Source: Haloferula helveola
GTDB lineage: Bacteria; Verrucomicrobiota; Verrucomicrobiia; Verrucomicrobiales; Akkermansiaceae
Direction of reading: 5' to 3'
DNA: 64,000 bases
Assembly (NCBI RefSeq): GCF_037076345.1
Contig: NZ_AP024702.1
Location: 992,001 to 1,056,000, forward strand
Made by a program: the position numbers and the translations under genes. Each line of letters begins with the position of its first letter. Positions within the stretch are counted from its first letter, which is position 1. The notes under the pieces were generated by a model, which ran no database searches, was not told the DNA's origin, and saw only the letters and a list, made by a program, of their open reading frames with translations. Below, one piece after another: positions 52,280-62,165 of the stretch.

Positions 52280-55200
52280 CCCTCCCCCGCCCGACATCAC
52301 GGTTGGTCGAGATCATCACCACCGGAGATCCCGCGCGTCGCGATACCGACCTCGCGGACGCCTGCGCCGACCTTGATGCGGATGGCCTGCTCGCGGGGTG
52401 CTCGGCGCTCGACGCCTTCCGCCGCGATGCCGACAATCTCTACGAGCGGGTCCGCGCGCTGTTCTTCCTCTACGCCATCCACCGTTTCCACCTGCCTCCG
52501 AAGCTGCCGGCGGGAGAGGTCGGACGGATCCCGTTCCAAGCCTACGAGCACCTGCTCGGCCGTCGCTTTGCCGAGGCCATCGATGGATTTCTGGCGGCGA
52601 CGGAAGCCTCCGGACCCGGCGACGCGCTGTCGTCCGCCCTCGCCTCCGCCTACCACGAACTCGCCTTCCAAACGCTCGCCGACCAGGTCCGGCGGTCGGT
52701 GAGGACCGTCCGCGGCAACCGCTGGATGTTCCGGATGGGTCACCCGGCCGACCACCCGCTGCGCATGCGGAGCGAAATGCTGAAGGCGGCCCCGAACGGC
52801 TGCTTTCCCGTGCTGCGCGAGCGAACGCCGGTGCGGATGGACCTCTCCCACAGCGGCTGGTCGGACATCTTCTTCCTCGGAATGGACTACCCCGAGGGTG
52901 CGCGGGTGCTGAATGTCTCGGTCGATCTGGGTGTCCATGGACGCGACACCGAAACCCGGCCGCCGGTGGAAGCCTACCTGCGGGTCATCGACGAACCGGT
53001 GATCGTGCTCCATTCAATCGACCTCAAGGCGACCGCCCGCATCGACAGCCTCGGCGAGGTGTTCGACTTCGCGAAGGATTACCTCGGCCTGCTCAAGGCC
53101 GCGGTGATCGCGGCGGGCATCGTACCGCCCGGCATCGAGGGCAGCGGCAAGAAACTCGAGAGCCTGCTCGCCCGACTGGTCGGTCCCGGACGCGGCATCG
53201 AACTCGTCTCGTCGGTCAACGACATCCCGAAAGGCTCACGCCTCGCGGTCTCGACCAACCTGCTGGCCGCCCTGATCGGCGTACTGATGCGCGCCACCGG
53301 CCAGACGCGCTCGCTCACCGGTCCGCTTGAGGAAAGCGAACGCCGGCTCGTGCTGGCGCGCGCGATCCTTGGGGAATGGATCGGCGGATCGGGAGGCGGC
53401 TGGCAGGATTCCGGTGGCGTCTGGCCAGGGATCAAACTGATCACCGGTCAACAGGCCGGCGAAGACGATCCCGAGTACGGCATTTCCCGTGGACGCCTGA
53501 TGCCCTCGCACCACGTCTTCGACAACGACGAGATTCCCGAGAGCGCCCGGCAAGCATTGCAGGACTCGCTGGTGCTGGTCCACGGCGGCATGGCCCAAAA
53601 TGTCGGACCGATCCTCGAGATGGTCACCGAGAAGTATCTTCTGCGCTCCGGCAGGGAGTGGACAGGGCGGCAGGAGGCTCTCGCACTGCTCGACGAACTG
53701 ATCGACGCCCTCAAGCGCGGCGACATCCGGGCGCTGGGTGAGGCGACAACCCGCAACTTCCGCGGGCCGATCCAGACCATCATCCCGTGGGCCACGAACC
53801 TTTTCACCGAGACGCTGATCACCGAGGCGCAGAAGCGCTTCGGCGGAGACTTCTGGGGCTTCTGGATGCTCGGCGGCATGTCGGGCGGCGGCATGGGCTT
53901 CATCTTCGCGCCCGAGCGGAAGGCGGAGGCTCAGGAAGCCATGCAGTCGATCATGACGGCAGCGAAGAAGCAGCTCCAGCACGCCCTGCCGTTCGCGATG
54001 GAACCGGTGGTCTATGACTTTGCCATCAACCCACACGGCACCAGCGCCGACCTGCACGGGGGCGAGCATGCCGCACTTCCACCGGCCTATTACCGGTTCG
54101 TCATCCCCGCACTTTTGAAACGCGGCTCTGACGCGCTGACCGCATCCCAGCGCGGCGATTTGTGCCACTTCGGCGAGGCCTCGCGCGATGATCCGTCCTT
54201 CAACGCAGCCCTGCCCCGCATCCTGAGCGATCTGGCCGACGGCTCGCATGAAGAGGCCCGCGACGACAGCCGGAACCTGGCCGAACTGCTGACGGCGAAC
54301 GGCTTCGACCGTAAGCTGCACGAGCGCATTCGCGCCGACCTCCGTGCCGGACGCATCGGTCTCGCCCAGAACCGCCTTGCCCCGACCACCACCATCGAGG
54401 ATGTCCGCCCGGAAGACGTGCTCGATCTTTCATCCCGTGCCGCGCTGGGCCGGCTCGATGTCGCCGGCGCGGAGAAAACCGGAGCCGCGGCCCTCGCCAA
54501 TGGTGAAGTCGCGGTGGTGTCGCTTGCCGCGGGCGCCGGCTCACGCTGGACCGGCGGCGCCGGCACCTGCAAGGCCCTGAATCCCTTCGCTCCGATCGAC
54601 GGTGCCTATCGTACTTTCATCGAAACCCACCTCGCGAAGTCGCGCCGCATCGGTCGCGGATTTGGCGCACCGGTCCCGCACATCTTCACCACCTCTTACC
54701 TGACGACGGATCCGACCCGGGCGTTCCTCGAGTCGGTCGACAACTACGGCTACGACGGCCCGCTGATCGTCTCGCCCGGCCGATCGGTCGGACTGCGCAT
54801 GGTTCCGACCGAGCGCGACCTCCGCTTCGCCTGGGAAGAAATGCCGCAGCAGGTCCTCGACGAACAGCAACAGAAGGTACGCGACTCCGCCCGCTCCGCA
54901 TTGATCCAATGGGCGAAGGATTCCGGCGAGGCGTCGGACTACACCAACAACCTGCCGCTGCAGTGCCTGCATCCGGTCGGCCACTTCTTCGAAATCCCCA
55001 ACCTCATCCTCAACGGCACCCTGCGCCGCCTGCTGGAGGAACGTCCGCAGTTGCGCACCATCATGCTGCACAACATCGACACCCTGGGTGCGGATCCCGA
55101 CCCGGTGGTGCTGGGCTTCCACCGCCAGTCGGGCCACGGCCTGACCTACGAGGTGATCACCCGCCGCCTCGAGGACCGCGGCGGCGGACTCGCCCGGGTC

Positions 55201-55638
55201 AACGGTCGCGCCCGACTCGTCGAGGGCCTCGCGATGCCCGACGAGGAATCCGAATTCGGACTTTCCTACTACAACTCCCTGACCACATGGATCGACATCG
55301 ATCGGTTCCTCGGGCTGTGCGGTCTGACCCGCGACACCATCCTCGCAGGCGACGATGAGGCGGCCTCAGCGGCCCTGCGCGCCTTGGCCGGTCGGCTTCC
55401 CACCTACATCACGCTCAAGGATGTGAAGAAGCGCTGGGGGCACGGCCAGGAGGACATCTTCCCGGTCACCCAGTTCGAGAAGCTGTGGGGCGACCTGACG
55501 CTTCTGCCGGACGCCAATGCCGGCTTCTTCGTCGTCCCCCGCATGCGCGGCCAGCAGCTCAAGGATCCGGCCCAACTCGACGGCTGGCTCCGCGACGGCT
55601 CCGCCGCCTACGTCCGCTCGCTTTGCGAGTGGGAGTGA
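52276..55638 (+). CDS. Fusion of fucokinase-type GHMP kinase and UDPGP-type sugar-1-phosphate pyrophosphorylase
   Basis: 1120-aa cytoplasmic bifunctional protein. Residues 1-180 are an unassigned helical region. Residues 183-560 are a GHMP kinase of the fucokinase/heptose-kinase type: [17 protein letters not shown], a degenerate phosphate loop [12 protein letters not shown] (316-327), [16 protein letters not shown] with the probable catalytic Asp378, and a C-terminal [11 protein letters not shown] (532-542). Residues 745-1120 are a UDP-sugar pyrophosphorylase-like domain: [12 protein letters not shown] loop (750-761), Lys766, a UDPGP-type [20 protein letters not shown] (from 933), [11 protein letters not shown] and [10 protein letters not shown]. 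Such a fusion could phosphorylate a sugar at C1 and make its UDP or other NDP derivative. The known bacterial Fkp has the opposite domain order. Substrate not determinable. Confidence 0.82.
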   Translation: MTLPRPTSRLVEIITTGDPARRDTDLADACADLDADGLLAGCSALDAFRRDADNLYERVRALFFLYAIHRFHLPPKLPAGEVGRIPFQAYEHLLGRRFAEAIDGFLAATEASGPGDALSSALASAYHELAFQTLADQVRRSVRTVRGNRWMFRMGHPADHPLRMRSEMLKAAPNGCFPVLRERTPVRMDLSHSGWSDIFFLGMDYPEGARVLNVSVDLGVHGRDTETRPPVEAYLRVIDEPVIVLHSIDLKATARIDSLGEVFDFAKDYLGLLKAAVIAAGIVPPGIEGSGKKLESLLARLVGPGRGIELVSSVNDIPKGSRLAVSTNLLAALIGVLMRATGQTRSLTGPLEESERRLVLARAILGEWIGGSGGGWQDSGGVWPGIKLITGQQAGEDDPEYGISRGRLMPSHHVFDNDEIPESARQALQDSLVLVHGGMAQNVGPILEMVTEKYLLRSGREWTGRQEALALLDELIDALKRGDIRALGEATTRNFRGPIQTIIPWATNLFTETLITEAQKRFGGDFWGFWMLGGMSGGGMGFIFAPERKAEAQEAMQSIMTAAKKQLQHALPFAMEPVVYDFAINPHGTSADLHGGEHAALPPAYYRFVIPALLKRGSDALTASQRGDLCHFGEASRDDPSFNAALPRILSDLADGSHEEARDDSRNLAELLTANGFDRKLHERIRADLRAGRIGLAQNRLAPTTTIEDVRPEDVLDLSSRAALGRLDVAGAEKTGAAALANGEVAVVSLAAGAGSRWTGGAGTCKALNPFAPIDGAYRTFIETHLAKSRRIGRGFGAPVPHIFTTSYLTTDPTRAFLESVDNYGYDGPLIVSPGRSVGLRMVPTERDLRFAWEEMPQQVLDEQQQKVRDSARSALIQWAKDSGEASDYTNNLPLQCLHPVGHFFEIPNLILNGTLRRLLEERPQLRTIMLHNIDTLGADPDPVVLGFHRQSGHGLTYEVITRRLEDRGGGLARVNGRARLVEGLAMPDEESEFGLSYYNSLTTWIDIDRFLGLCGLTRDTILAGDDEAASAALRALAGRLPTYITLKDVKKRWGHGQEDIFPVTQFEKLWGDLTLLPDANAGFFVVPRMRGQQLKDPAQLDGWLRDGSAAYVRSLCEWE

Positions 55639-55669
55639 GGTGCGGGCTGTGAGGACCGTGTGGATTTTG

Positions 55670-55697
55670 AACCGCAAAGACGCCAAGAACGCAAAGG
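55670..55697 (+). repeat. Intergenic 9-nt periodic repeat, left copy
   Basis: 28 nt built on a degenerate 9-nt period around the unit CGCMAAGAM (starting AACCGCAAAGACGCCAAG). An inverted copy at 55994-56020 agrees at 23 of 27 positions. Together the two bracket the small zinc-ribbon gene. Many translated annotations of Verrucomicrobiota and related phyla carry the spurious tail (RKDAKNAK-like) that this repeat would encode, which suggests a dispersed family. Confidence 0.65.
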
Positions 55698-55740
55698 TTC
55701 AGACAAGACTCTGGAAGTCGGAGGAATCCGCTCGAGTTCG

Positions 55741-55977
55741 CTAGTATTCCACCGGGCCGTCTGGTTCCGGGAGTCTGCCCTCGATGGAGATAGCTCCGCA
55801 GTTCTCACACAGGAACGCATTCCTTATATCCCCTTGGAAGAGATAGGCGGATCTCTTCTTCTTTTCCTCGCGAAGGTAGAGGCCAGCGCCAAGCACCACC
55901 CAAGGTAGGTGGAACCAAGTGGACTCCAATCTTGCCGTCTTCGCAGTCATGGAGCTCTGGCAATACGGACACTTCAT
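55741..55977 (-). CDS. Small double-CxxC zinc-ribbon protein (DUF6487-like)
   Basis: 78-aa cytoplasmic protein. An N-terminal MKCPYCQSSM zinc-binding pair (CPYC) and a second pair CENC at about residues 57-60 form a zinc ribbon around a Trp-rich hydrophobic middle (STWFHLPWVV). This is the general layout of the DUF6487 family, whose function is unknown. The gene lies by itself between inverted copies of the intergenic repeat (55670-55697 and 55994-56020). It is divergent from nothing nearby except the PVC cytochrome gene on the same strand. Confidence 0.7.
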   Translation of the reverse strand: MKCPYCQSSMTAKTARLESTWFHLPWVVLGAGLYLREEKKKRSAYLFQGDIRNAFLCENCGAISIEGRLPEPDGPVEY

Positions 55978-55993
55978 TCTCCAAATCGGACTA

Positions 55994-56020
55994 CTTGGCG
56001 GCCTTGGCGTCTTGGCGGTT
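55994..56020 (-). repeat. Intergenic 9-nt periodic repeat, right inverted copy
   Basis: 27 nt, reverse-complementary to the left copy at 55670-55697 (23/27 matches). It lies between the zinc-ribbon gene start and the 3' end of the cytochrome gene. A pair like this could pair in RNA or be the ends of a small mobile cassette. Confidence 0.65.
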
Positions 56021-56057
56021 CATCCATCCCACCAACACAACTGCCGCCTGCTGCGGA

Positions 56058-58649
56058 TCACCGTCCCCAGATCTCCATCTGGTGAACCGACCAGTAGAGG
56101 CGGTTCTTGCCGGTCTGGGTGACTCGAACGAAGCGCGCCGGGACTTCCTGCCCGAAGACGATCTCGGTCCGTGGGCCGGTCCCCTTGCCTTCCGCGACCG
56201 GCTTGCTCCACTGCTTGCCGTCGGTTGAGACCTCGACCTTGTAGCCGCGTGGGTAGTCGCCCTTCGAGCCTGCCGCATCGAGCATCATCCCGCTGATGTT
56301 CTCGGTTTCGGGAAGCTCCACCTGAAGCCACATGCCCGGCGCCATGCTCTGGCTGGTCGTGAAGCGCGTATCGAGCTTGCCGTCGACCGCGTGCACGAGG
56401 CTGTCCTTGCCGTGGCTGGCACTCAGTTTCCACTCGGAACACCCGTCGAGTGCATGCGGCGAGTGTGCGAAAAGCTCCTTCTCGGTCCACGGCTCCTCGC
56501 GCTTGCCGACGCTTTTCGAAATTCCTGACACCTGCGACTTGCTGATCGCGCTCGAACCATTGCCGAAGCTGTTGCGGACGTAGGTCAGCACATCTGCGAC
56601 CCACTGGTCACCGTTGGAAGCCATGCCGATCATTTCGCCGGGGTATTCCTTCCCGTCGACCGGTCCGGAGAGCCCGTGCAGCAGCACCTTCACCGCAAGC
56701 TCCGGGTGTCCGGTGACGATCGGCGAGGCGGCCAACGGTGGCGCGAGCCGCTGGTTTTTCTCCTCAGGCAGCACCGTGCCGTAGCCGTCCTCCCCGTGGC
56801 ACGAGAAACAGAGCGACTGGTAGATCTTCATGCCGCGCTGGTAGCTCGCCCGCTCGGCCTTGGTAAGGGCGCTCGCCGGCTTCTGCGCCGCACCTCCATC
56901 ACCGGCAAGGGCCCGGCCGATCTCCTGGACACCGCGCGAGATATTGGCCGTCGTCGCGGCGGTCACGGTCGCCTTCCACTCAGGCAGCTTCAGGTGCTTC
57001 GCCGTCATCATCGTCTGGATCACCACTTGCGGATCCGGATCTCCCGCCAGCTTCGTCAGGTCGGACGACAGGCTGTCGTCGCCGTGCTTGAAGAGCCATT
57101 CGCTGGTCCGCACCGCGGTGGCCCGGACCCGCGGATCCTCATCCGCCATCGCTTTCCTGACCGTTTCGGCCTTCAGCACGCCGAGTCCTTCGAGCGTCCA
57201 CAGCGCGTGCATCCTCGCGAAGACACTCTCGCTTCCGAGAGCCTGCTTCTCCAGCGCTCCGGCGATGCTCTTGTCGCCCCGCAGGATCATCAGCTTCTGC
57301 GCGGTGTCGCGCCACCAGCCGTTCGGGTGTTCGAGATGCGCCACAAGCTCGGCGGGTGATTCATCGAGCATCTTCGGCTGCGGTCCCCGCTCAAAGTCCT
57401 CGTGGACGAGTCGGTAGATCCGGCCCGCCCCGATGTTCTTGTCGAGGCCGTACTCGTTGATCACGCCGCGCAGGTAGCTGCCCTTCTTCGTCCAGTTGCC
57501 CTGCTGGATGATGCCGCGATACATGTCGACGAGGTACAGGCAGCCGTCGGGTGCGGTGACCATGTTGACGACGCGGAAGTTCGGGTCGAACGACCGGATG
57601 AACTCACTGCCGGGATGCGCGTTGCTGAGTTTCGTGACGCCGTCATCGACCGTGACCTTGCTTCGGCGGATCAGACGCCCGACCGGTTCGGAGAAAAGCA
57701 GGTCGCCGCGCAGCTCCTCCGGCAAACGGTCGCCGCGGAAGATCTCCTGACCGCAGGTCGCGGTGAAGTGGTTCAGCGTCTGCGTCTCGGGCCGGAAGCG
57801 CTTGGGGCCACCCTGAACGTCAGGAATCCCGACCAGCGGATGGACCTCCTTGTAGCCCTCCTCGAACTGGTCGTTCATGTTGAAGCCGCCATACACGATC
57901 GGTTGCTGGAAGTTGATCGGACCGCGTTCGCCACCGGCATTCACGAACCACGGCTTGCCTTGGTTGTCTTGGCAAAGCCCCCACTGGCCGCCGTTGGCCG
58001 CGGTTGGTTCCTTGAGCGGCGCGCCACCCGGATTGTAGCGGATGCGGAACGCGCTGTAGGTCGTGTAGAGCCAGTTATCCATCGACCAGATCAGGCCGCT
58101 CGGCTGGTGCTCCATGTTTCCACCGCGCGGACCGCCTTTGAAAAAGAGCTCCTTTTCATCCGCCACGCCGTCGCCGTCGGTGTCGCGGTAGGAAAAGATG
58201 TCGAGGGTGTTGGTTTCCTGGATCAGCACCCGGTCATCAAGCGGCAGCACCAGCCGCGGCAGCAGCAGGCCATCCGCGAACACCGAGTGCTTGTCCATCC
58301 GCCCGTCGCCGTCGGTGTCCTCGTGGAGCGAGACCCGGCTCAGCGGCTTCTGCTCCCCCGTTGCATCGGCGTCCTGCATGTAAGTGCGCATTTCGGCGAC
58401 ATACATCCGGCCGTTGCCATCGAACGCGCAGACCACCGGTTCCGAGATCTGCGGCTCGGTGAGCACCGGCTCGAGCCGGTAGCCGGGAGGCAGTTCGAAA
58501 GTCCCGAGGCTGTCTTCCACGGAGAGCATCGGGATGCTGCCCGCAGGCTCCATCACCTTGGGCTCGGCGGCGTGGGATTGGTGGGATTGGAATACGGCGC
58601 CGGAACAAACGGCAGCGAGGGTGAGTGTGGATTTCTTGAACGTGGCCAT
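56058..58649 (-). CDS. Secreted propeller/HEAT/cytochrome c/F5-8C protein of the PVC type
   Basis: 863-aa exported protein starting at the Met at 58649 with a signal peptide ending near QSHAA. Residues about 35-400 form a PQQ/NHL-type beta-propeller (EPVVCAFDGNGRMYVAEMRTYMQDAD, DTDGDGRMDKHSVFADGL). About 410-580 are HEAT-like helices. A haem c motif CFSCH sits at 614-618 in a cytochrome c domain (about 590-700), and the C-terminal 120 residues form an F5/8-type (discoidin) carbohydrate-binding domain (LVHAVDGKLDTRFTT...QMEIWGR). This combination is typical of Planctomycetes/Verrucomicrobiota and is often called the PVC haem-binding CxxCH family. It is a probable electron-transfer or sugar-oxidising surface protein; the substrate is not known. 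Confidence 0.88.
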   Translation of the reverse strand: MATFKKSTLTLAAVCSGAVFQSHQSHAAEPKVMEPAGSIPMLSVEDSLGTFELPPGYRLEPVLTEPQISEPVVCAFDGNGRMYVAEMRTYMQDADATGEQKPLSRVSLHEDTDGDGRMDKHSVFADGLLLPRLVLPLDDRVLIQETNTLDIFSYRDTDGDGVADEKELFFKGGPRGGNMEHQPSGLIWSMDNWLYTTYSAFRIRYNPGGAPLKEPTAANGGQWGLCQDNQGKPWFVNAGGERGPINFQQPIVYGGFNMNDQFEEGYKEVHPLVGIPDVQGGPKRFRPETQTLNHFTATCGQEIFRGDRLPEELRGDLLFSEPVGRLIRRSKVTVDDGVTKLSNAHPGSEFIRSFDPNFRVVNMVTAPDGCLYLVDMYRGIIQQGNWTKKGSYLRGVINEYGLDKNIGAGRIYRLVHEDFERGPQPKMLDESPAELVAHLEHPNGWWRDTAQKLMILRGDKSIAGALEKQALGSESVFARMHALWTLEGLGVLKAETVRKAMADEDPRVRATAVRTSEWLFKHGDDSLSSDLTKLAGDPDPQVVIQTMMTAKHLKLPEWKATVTAATTANISRGVQEIGRALAGDGGAAQKPASALTKAERASYQRGMKIYQSLCFSCHGEDGYGTVLPEEKNQRLAPPLAASPIVTGHPELAVKVLLHGLSGPVDGKEYPGEMIGMASNGDQWVADVLTYVRNSFGNGSSAISKSQVSGISKSVGKREEPWTEKELFAHSPHALDGCSEWKLSASHGKDSLVHAVDGKLDTRFTTSQSMAPGMWLQVELPETENISGMMLDAAGSKGDYPRGYKVEVSTDGKQWSKPVAEGKGTGPRTEIVFGQEVPARFVRVTQTGKNRLYWSVHQMEIWGR

Positions 58650-58863
58650 GGGATCGGAGCGGAACCTCAAAACCGGCATCGAACCGCCTTATCAGGATCG
58701 CATCTACGACACGGCAACCGCCCCGGAATCCTTTCAAATCGCCGGTTGGGATGCTCCCCAAGTTCGTCCAGGTGAGAGGGGTCCGCGCCATGCGATTTTC
58801 GATCTGTGAGCTACCCACGTGCCTCCGGTTGGTTTAGAAAGCACGGTCTTCAGGATCGCCTAG

Positions 58864-60462
58864 ATGAAGCACTTGCCGTCCAAAAGCCTCTGGAGGCTGC
58901 CGCTGGCCACGATCGCCATCGGACTCGGCGTGGGGTGGCTGAGCCGCCCGGAGCCAAGTGCCATGCCGGACCGGAATCCGGTCGCCGCTGAACCCGCGCC
59001 GGCCCCGAGCCGGCCCAAGCCGGTGCCCCCCGAGCCTGCACCCACAACTCCGGCATCTCCACGGCTTCGCTCGGCGAATGCCATCTGGGCAAGTCGACAG
59101 GGGCCGGGGTTCGGAGCCTTTGCGGAAGCGGCCCTCACAGCCGATCTCGGGATGGTCGAAAGCCTCTGGGAGCTCCGGAATGAGACCGAGCCCGGCTTCC
59201 CCAATGGCCTCGACCCGGTGACGGCCGTGATCCTCATCCGCTGGGCGGAACTCGAACCCGAATCCATGATCGAGGCGGTCCATTGCCATCCATTGGGATA
59301 CGCCGCGTGGGCCCGCGTTGATATCGAAGCTTCCTTGTCGTCGCTTGAGGAGTGGCTGGCATCCCCGGCGTTTGCGAAGGACGAAGCCAATCGGTGGGGG
59401 CCGAAGGACAGCGCCGCTTTGCTAACCACTTTGGCGGAAGTCGATCCCCACCGCGCGGCAGAGTTCGAAGAGAAGCTGCCCGAGTTTGCGCAACTCAGCG
59501 AGTTTGAGCGCTTCAAGGTGCGCATCCCCCCCGATCCGGAGGCGGTAGGGTGGGAGATGTTGAATCTGCGCGAGGTCACGGCCTCGCTCGCCTTCGACAA
59601 GTGGGTCGCATCCGACCCCAAGGCTGCCATCAGATGGCTCGCCGCAAAACTCGAGAAGGGTGAAGGCTCGAAGGTCGCCAATGAGAAGGTGATCGCCGGC
59701 GCGCTGAAGTCCTTTCCCCCCGAAGATCTGCCGGCCATCGCCGCACTGCTTCCCCCGGGTGAAGAACGTTCCCAGTTGGTTTCAGCCTACGTGCTGGCAC
59801 TTGCCAACTACGACCCGAGCCAAGCGATCGAGTTCGCCCGCTCGCAAGCTGGCACCGCGAACGTGACCGGACTGCTGGCAAAAGTCGGACAGGCGCTGGC
59901 AGATGAAGACCCACGCCGTTCCATCGACCTGCTTGCCGACCTACTTCGCGACTACCCGAACGGAGGCCGGATCGCGGTTGTCCTGCCGGACGGCGAGGAG
60001 AAGATGGAGGGTTCGGTGGTCGAGCACGGCTGGCTGAAAAGTCTCTCGATGGCCGCCCCGCAGGAAACGATGGCCCTTCTTTCCAGCAGAACCGATGCGG
60101 TCGAGACGGGAAGCCCCGCCCAGATCCTCGGCCGCGAGTGGATGCTGCGTGACCAGGTCGGCTACGCCGGCTGGGTGAACTCCCTCCATCCGGGCCCGAT
60201 GCAGGATGCCTTCCTTGTCCCGCTCGTTTCCGAAATCGCGAACCTGAAGAGTGACGGGCGCGGCTACTACCCGGACCGGCAGGAAGCCATCCGGCGAGCC
60301 AGCCGCATCTCCGACGACGAATCGCGGCGGCAAATGATCCGGAGGCTCGCATCCGACTTTCAGAAGTACAGTCCGACCGGGATGGCGAAGTTTGCCGAAT
60401 CCGACGCGGCCACGGACGAAGTCCGAGCGATCTACGCCGAAATCACACGGAAAGCGGAATGA
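58864..60462 (+). CDS. Membrane-anchored alpha-helical repeat protein, copy A
   Basis: 532-aa protein with an N-terminal membrane anchor (LWRLPLATIAIGLGVGWLS), a Pro/Ala-rich linker (about 35-65) and a long alpha-helical domain. Helical pairs with the pattern W-A-x-x-D-P-x-x-A-x-x-W recur (for example FDKWVASDPKAAIRWLAAKL and ALADEDPRRSIDLLADLL), a TPR/HEAT-like arrangement seen in many uncharacterised Verrucomicrobiota proteins. No catalytic motif. It overlaps the following gene by 4 bases (ATGATGA), so the two are translationally coupled and probably act together. Confidence 0.78.
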   Translation: MKHLPSKSLWRLPLATIAIGLGVGWLSRPEPSAMPDRNPVAAEPAPAPSRPKPVPPEPAPTTPASPRLRSANAIWASRQGPGFGAFAEAALTADLGMVESLWELRNETEPGFPNGLDPVTAVILIRWAELEPESMIEAVHCHPLGYAAWARVDIEASLSSLEEWLASPAFAKDEANRWGPKDSAALLTTLAEVDPHRAAEFEEKLPEFAQLSEFERFKVRIPPDPEAVGWEMLNLREVTASLAFDKWVASDPKAAIRWLAAKLEKGEGSKVANEKVIAGALKSFPPEDLPAIAALLPPGEERSQLVSAYVLALANYDPSQAIEFARSQAGTANVTGLLAKVGQALADEDPRRSIDLLADLLRDYPNGGRIAVVLPDGEEKMEGSVVEHGWLKSLSMAAPQETMALLSSRTDAVETGSPAQILGREWMLRDQVGYAGWVNSLHPGPMQDAFLVPLVSEIANLKSDGRGYYPDRQEAIRRASRISDDESRRQMIRRLASDFQKYSPTGMAKFAESDAATDEVRAIYAEITRKAE

Positions 60463-62138
60463 TGAAAGCGGCCGTGTATCTTCTCAGCGCCGCCACCTTT
60501 GCGATCGGCTTCGGTATCGGGTGGAACGGAATTACACCATCGGAGAAGCCTTTGGATAACGTCCCCATCCGTCCACCGAAGACCGACCGCAATCGGAGTG
60601 CGAATGCCGGCCCGACGCGGGAGTCCGGATCCTCACTGAACCTGTCCGAACTCGACCGCATTCTCTCGGAAACGAATCCCGCCGAACGCCTCCGCGGCCT
60701 CGTCCGGTTCGCGAACACGATCCCGCTCCGTGACCTTCCGACCTGGAACCGTCGCGGCTCCCTTCGCTCCGGTGATCCTCTGCAGGACCGGATTTTCAGG
60801 GAGATCCTCACCGGTCGGCTCACAACCACCGATCGCGGCAGGGCCATCGTCGAACTCCGGGGCTCCGACCCGAAGAAGGCCGAGGCGGAGTTCGAGGAGT
60901 GGATGCGGGAAGACCCCGAAAGGGCATTGCGCTTCCTCCAGAATGCCCACCCCTCGATCCTTGAATCTTTCAGCGGGGCCGCACTCAAGCAGTGGGCGGC
61001 TTCCGACCCGGAACGCGCCCTCCGGATCATCGATCTGTCTGCCCGGAAGTGCGGACTCGATCACTCTCACCAGTTGTTCAGGGAACTCGGTTCACTCGCG
61101 GAAACCCACGGCGACGAGTTGATCGAGCTCAGCAAAGGCTGGCCGAGTCACTGGCGATCGAAAATCCAGTCGCGCGTGGCCCAACCACGCTGGTTGAAAG
61201 ATCCCGCCTCGACCATCGCATGGATGAAGGAGGAGAACATGCCTCCCCATGTGTTCTCGGGGATGCTCTCACTGATCGGGGATTCCACTCCATGGGAAAA
61301 GCGCGGGGAAGTTCTGAAGGTCCTCGAGCATGTGAAGGACATGCCTCCGGAGTGGTTGGAAATCGCATCGAGATCGGTCGAATACCTCATCGTCCAAGGT
61401 GACATGGAAGGCTGGCTGAAGGCGACACCTTCGGAGCTCGGAATGTCGCCCGCTCTTCTCGAAGTCTACCAACTCGAGGCTGCCGACATGCTTCAGGGCG
61501 CCGGGGATGTCGATGCCCTGATGGCTGCCGCGCTGACCCCAAAGGTGCAGACCGCGCTGGCACTCGAGGCCCTGGAACGGCGTCGCTATGACGATCTCAA
61601 GGGAGCCGCAGAATGGATCGCCACCATCCCCTACCCGGAGGCCCGGGCCGCGGCGCAGGAGAAATACGACCACTACGTCGAACTCCAAAAACAACGCGAT
61701 GAAAACGCGAGAAGAGGCCCCGCCGTCCCCGACTGGGGTTCGTGGCCTCCCACGTTCGAACCCCGGTCCGAGCCACCCTCACCCGGCGCGGACCCGGAGA
61801 CCGCGAGGATGCAGTCTCTCGTTGCCGAAAGCCGTCCGTGGGACAGCGCGCTCAAAGACGTCGGCCCCGCCTACCGTCATGTGCTGGAGACCGATCCCGG
61901 TTGGATGACCGACGAGATCACGACCCGCTTCGTTGACACCACCGTCAACTGGGCACGGGAGAACCCCTCCGCAACCGCCAACTGGGCGACCACCCTGCCC
62001 CCGGGATCCCACCGGGAGACCGTGCTGAGGAACGTCACCCGTCAATGGGCCGCGCGGGACCCGGCCGGCGCCCGACGCTGGGTCGATTTGCTCGCCGACA
62101 CCGCCGACCGCGAACTCGCGATGGCGGAGCTGCCTTAG
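60459..62138 (+). CDS. Membrane-anchored alpha-helical repeat protein, copy B
   Basis: 559-aa relative of the preceding gene, with a membrane anchor (VYLLSAATFAIGFGIGWNG) and helical D-P-x-A/R-A repeats (WMREDPERALRFLQ, WAASDPERALRIIDL, WARENPSATANWATTLPPG, WAARDPAGARRWVDLL). The 'W-A...LPPG' spacing is clearest near the C-terminus. The start overlaps the stop of copy A: ATG at 60459 or 60462. Convergent with a sulfatase 27 bp away. Function unknown; a scaffold or secreted-substrate binding role would fit the fold. Confidence 0.78.
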   Translation: MMKAAVYLLSAATFAIGFGIGWNGITPSEKPLDNVPIRPPKTDRNRSANAGPTRESGSSLNLSELDRILSETNPAERLRGLVRFANTIPLRDLPTWNRRGSLRSGDPLQDRIFREILTGRLTTTDRGRAIVELRGSDPKKAEAEFEEWMREDPERALRFLQNAHPSILESFSGAALKQWAASDPERALRIIDLSARKCGLDHSHQLFRELGSLAETHGDELIELSKGWPSHWRSKIQSRVAQPRWLKDPASTIAWMKEENMPPHVFSGMLSLIGDSTPWEKRGEVLKVLEHVKDMPPEWLEIASRSVEYLIVQGDMEGWLKATPSELGMSPALLEVYQLEAADMLQGAGDVDALMAAALTPKVQTALALEALERRRYDDLKGAAEWIATIPYPEARAAAQEKYDHYVELQKQRDENARRGPAVPDWGSWPPTFEPRSEPPSPGADPETARMQSLVAESRPWDSALKDVGPAYRHVLETDPGWMTDEITTRFVDTTVNWARENPSATANWATTLPPGSHRETVLRNVTRQWAARDPAGARRWVDLLADTADRELAMAELP

Positions 62139-62165
62139 CAGACCGACAAAGCGCTTCTCGGCCCG

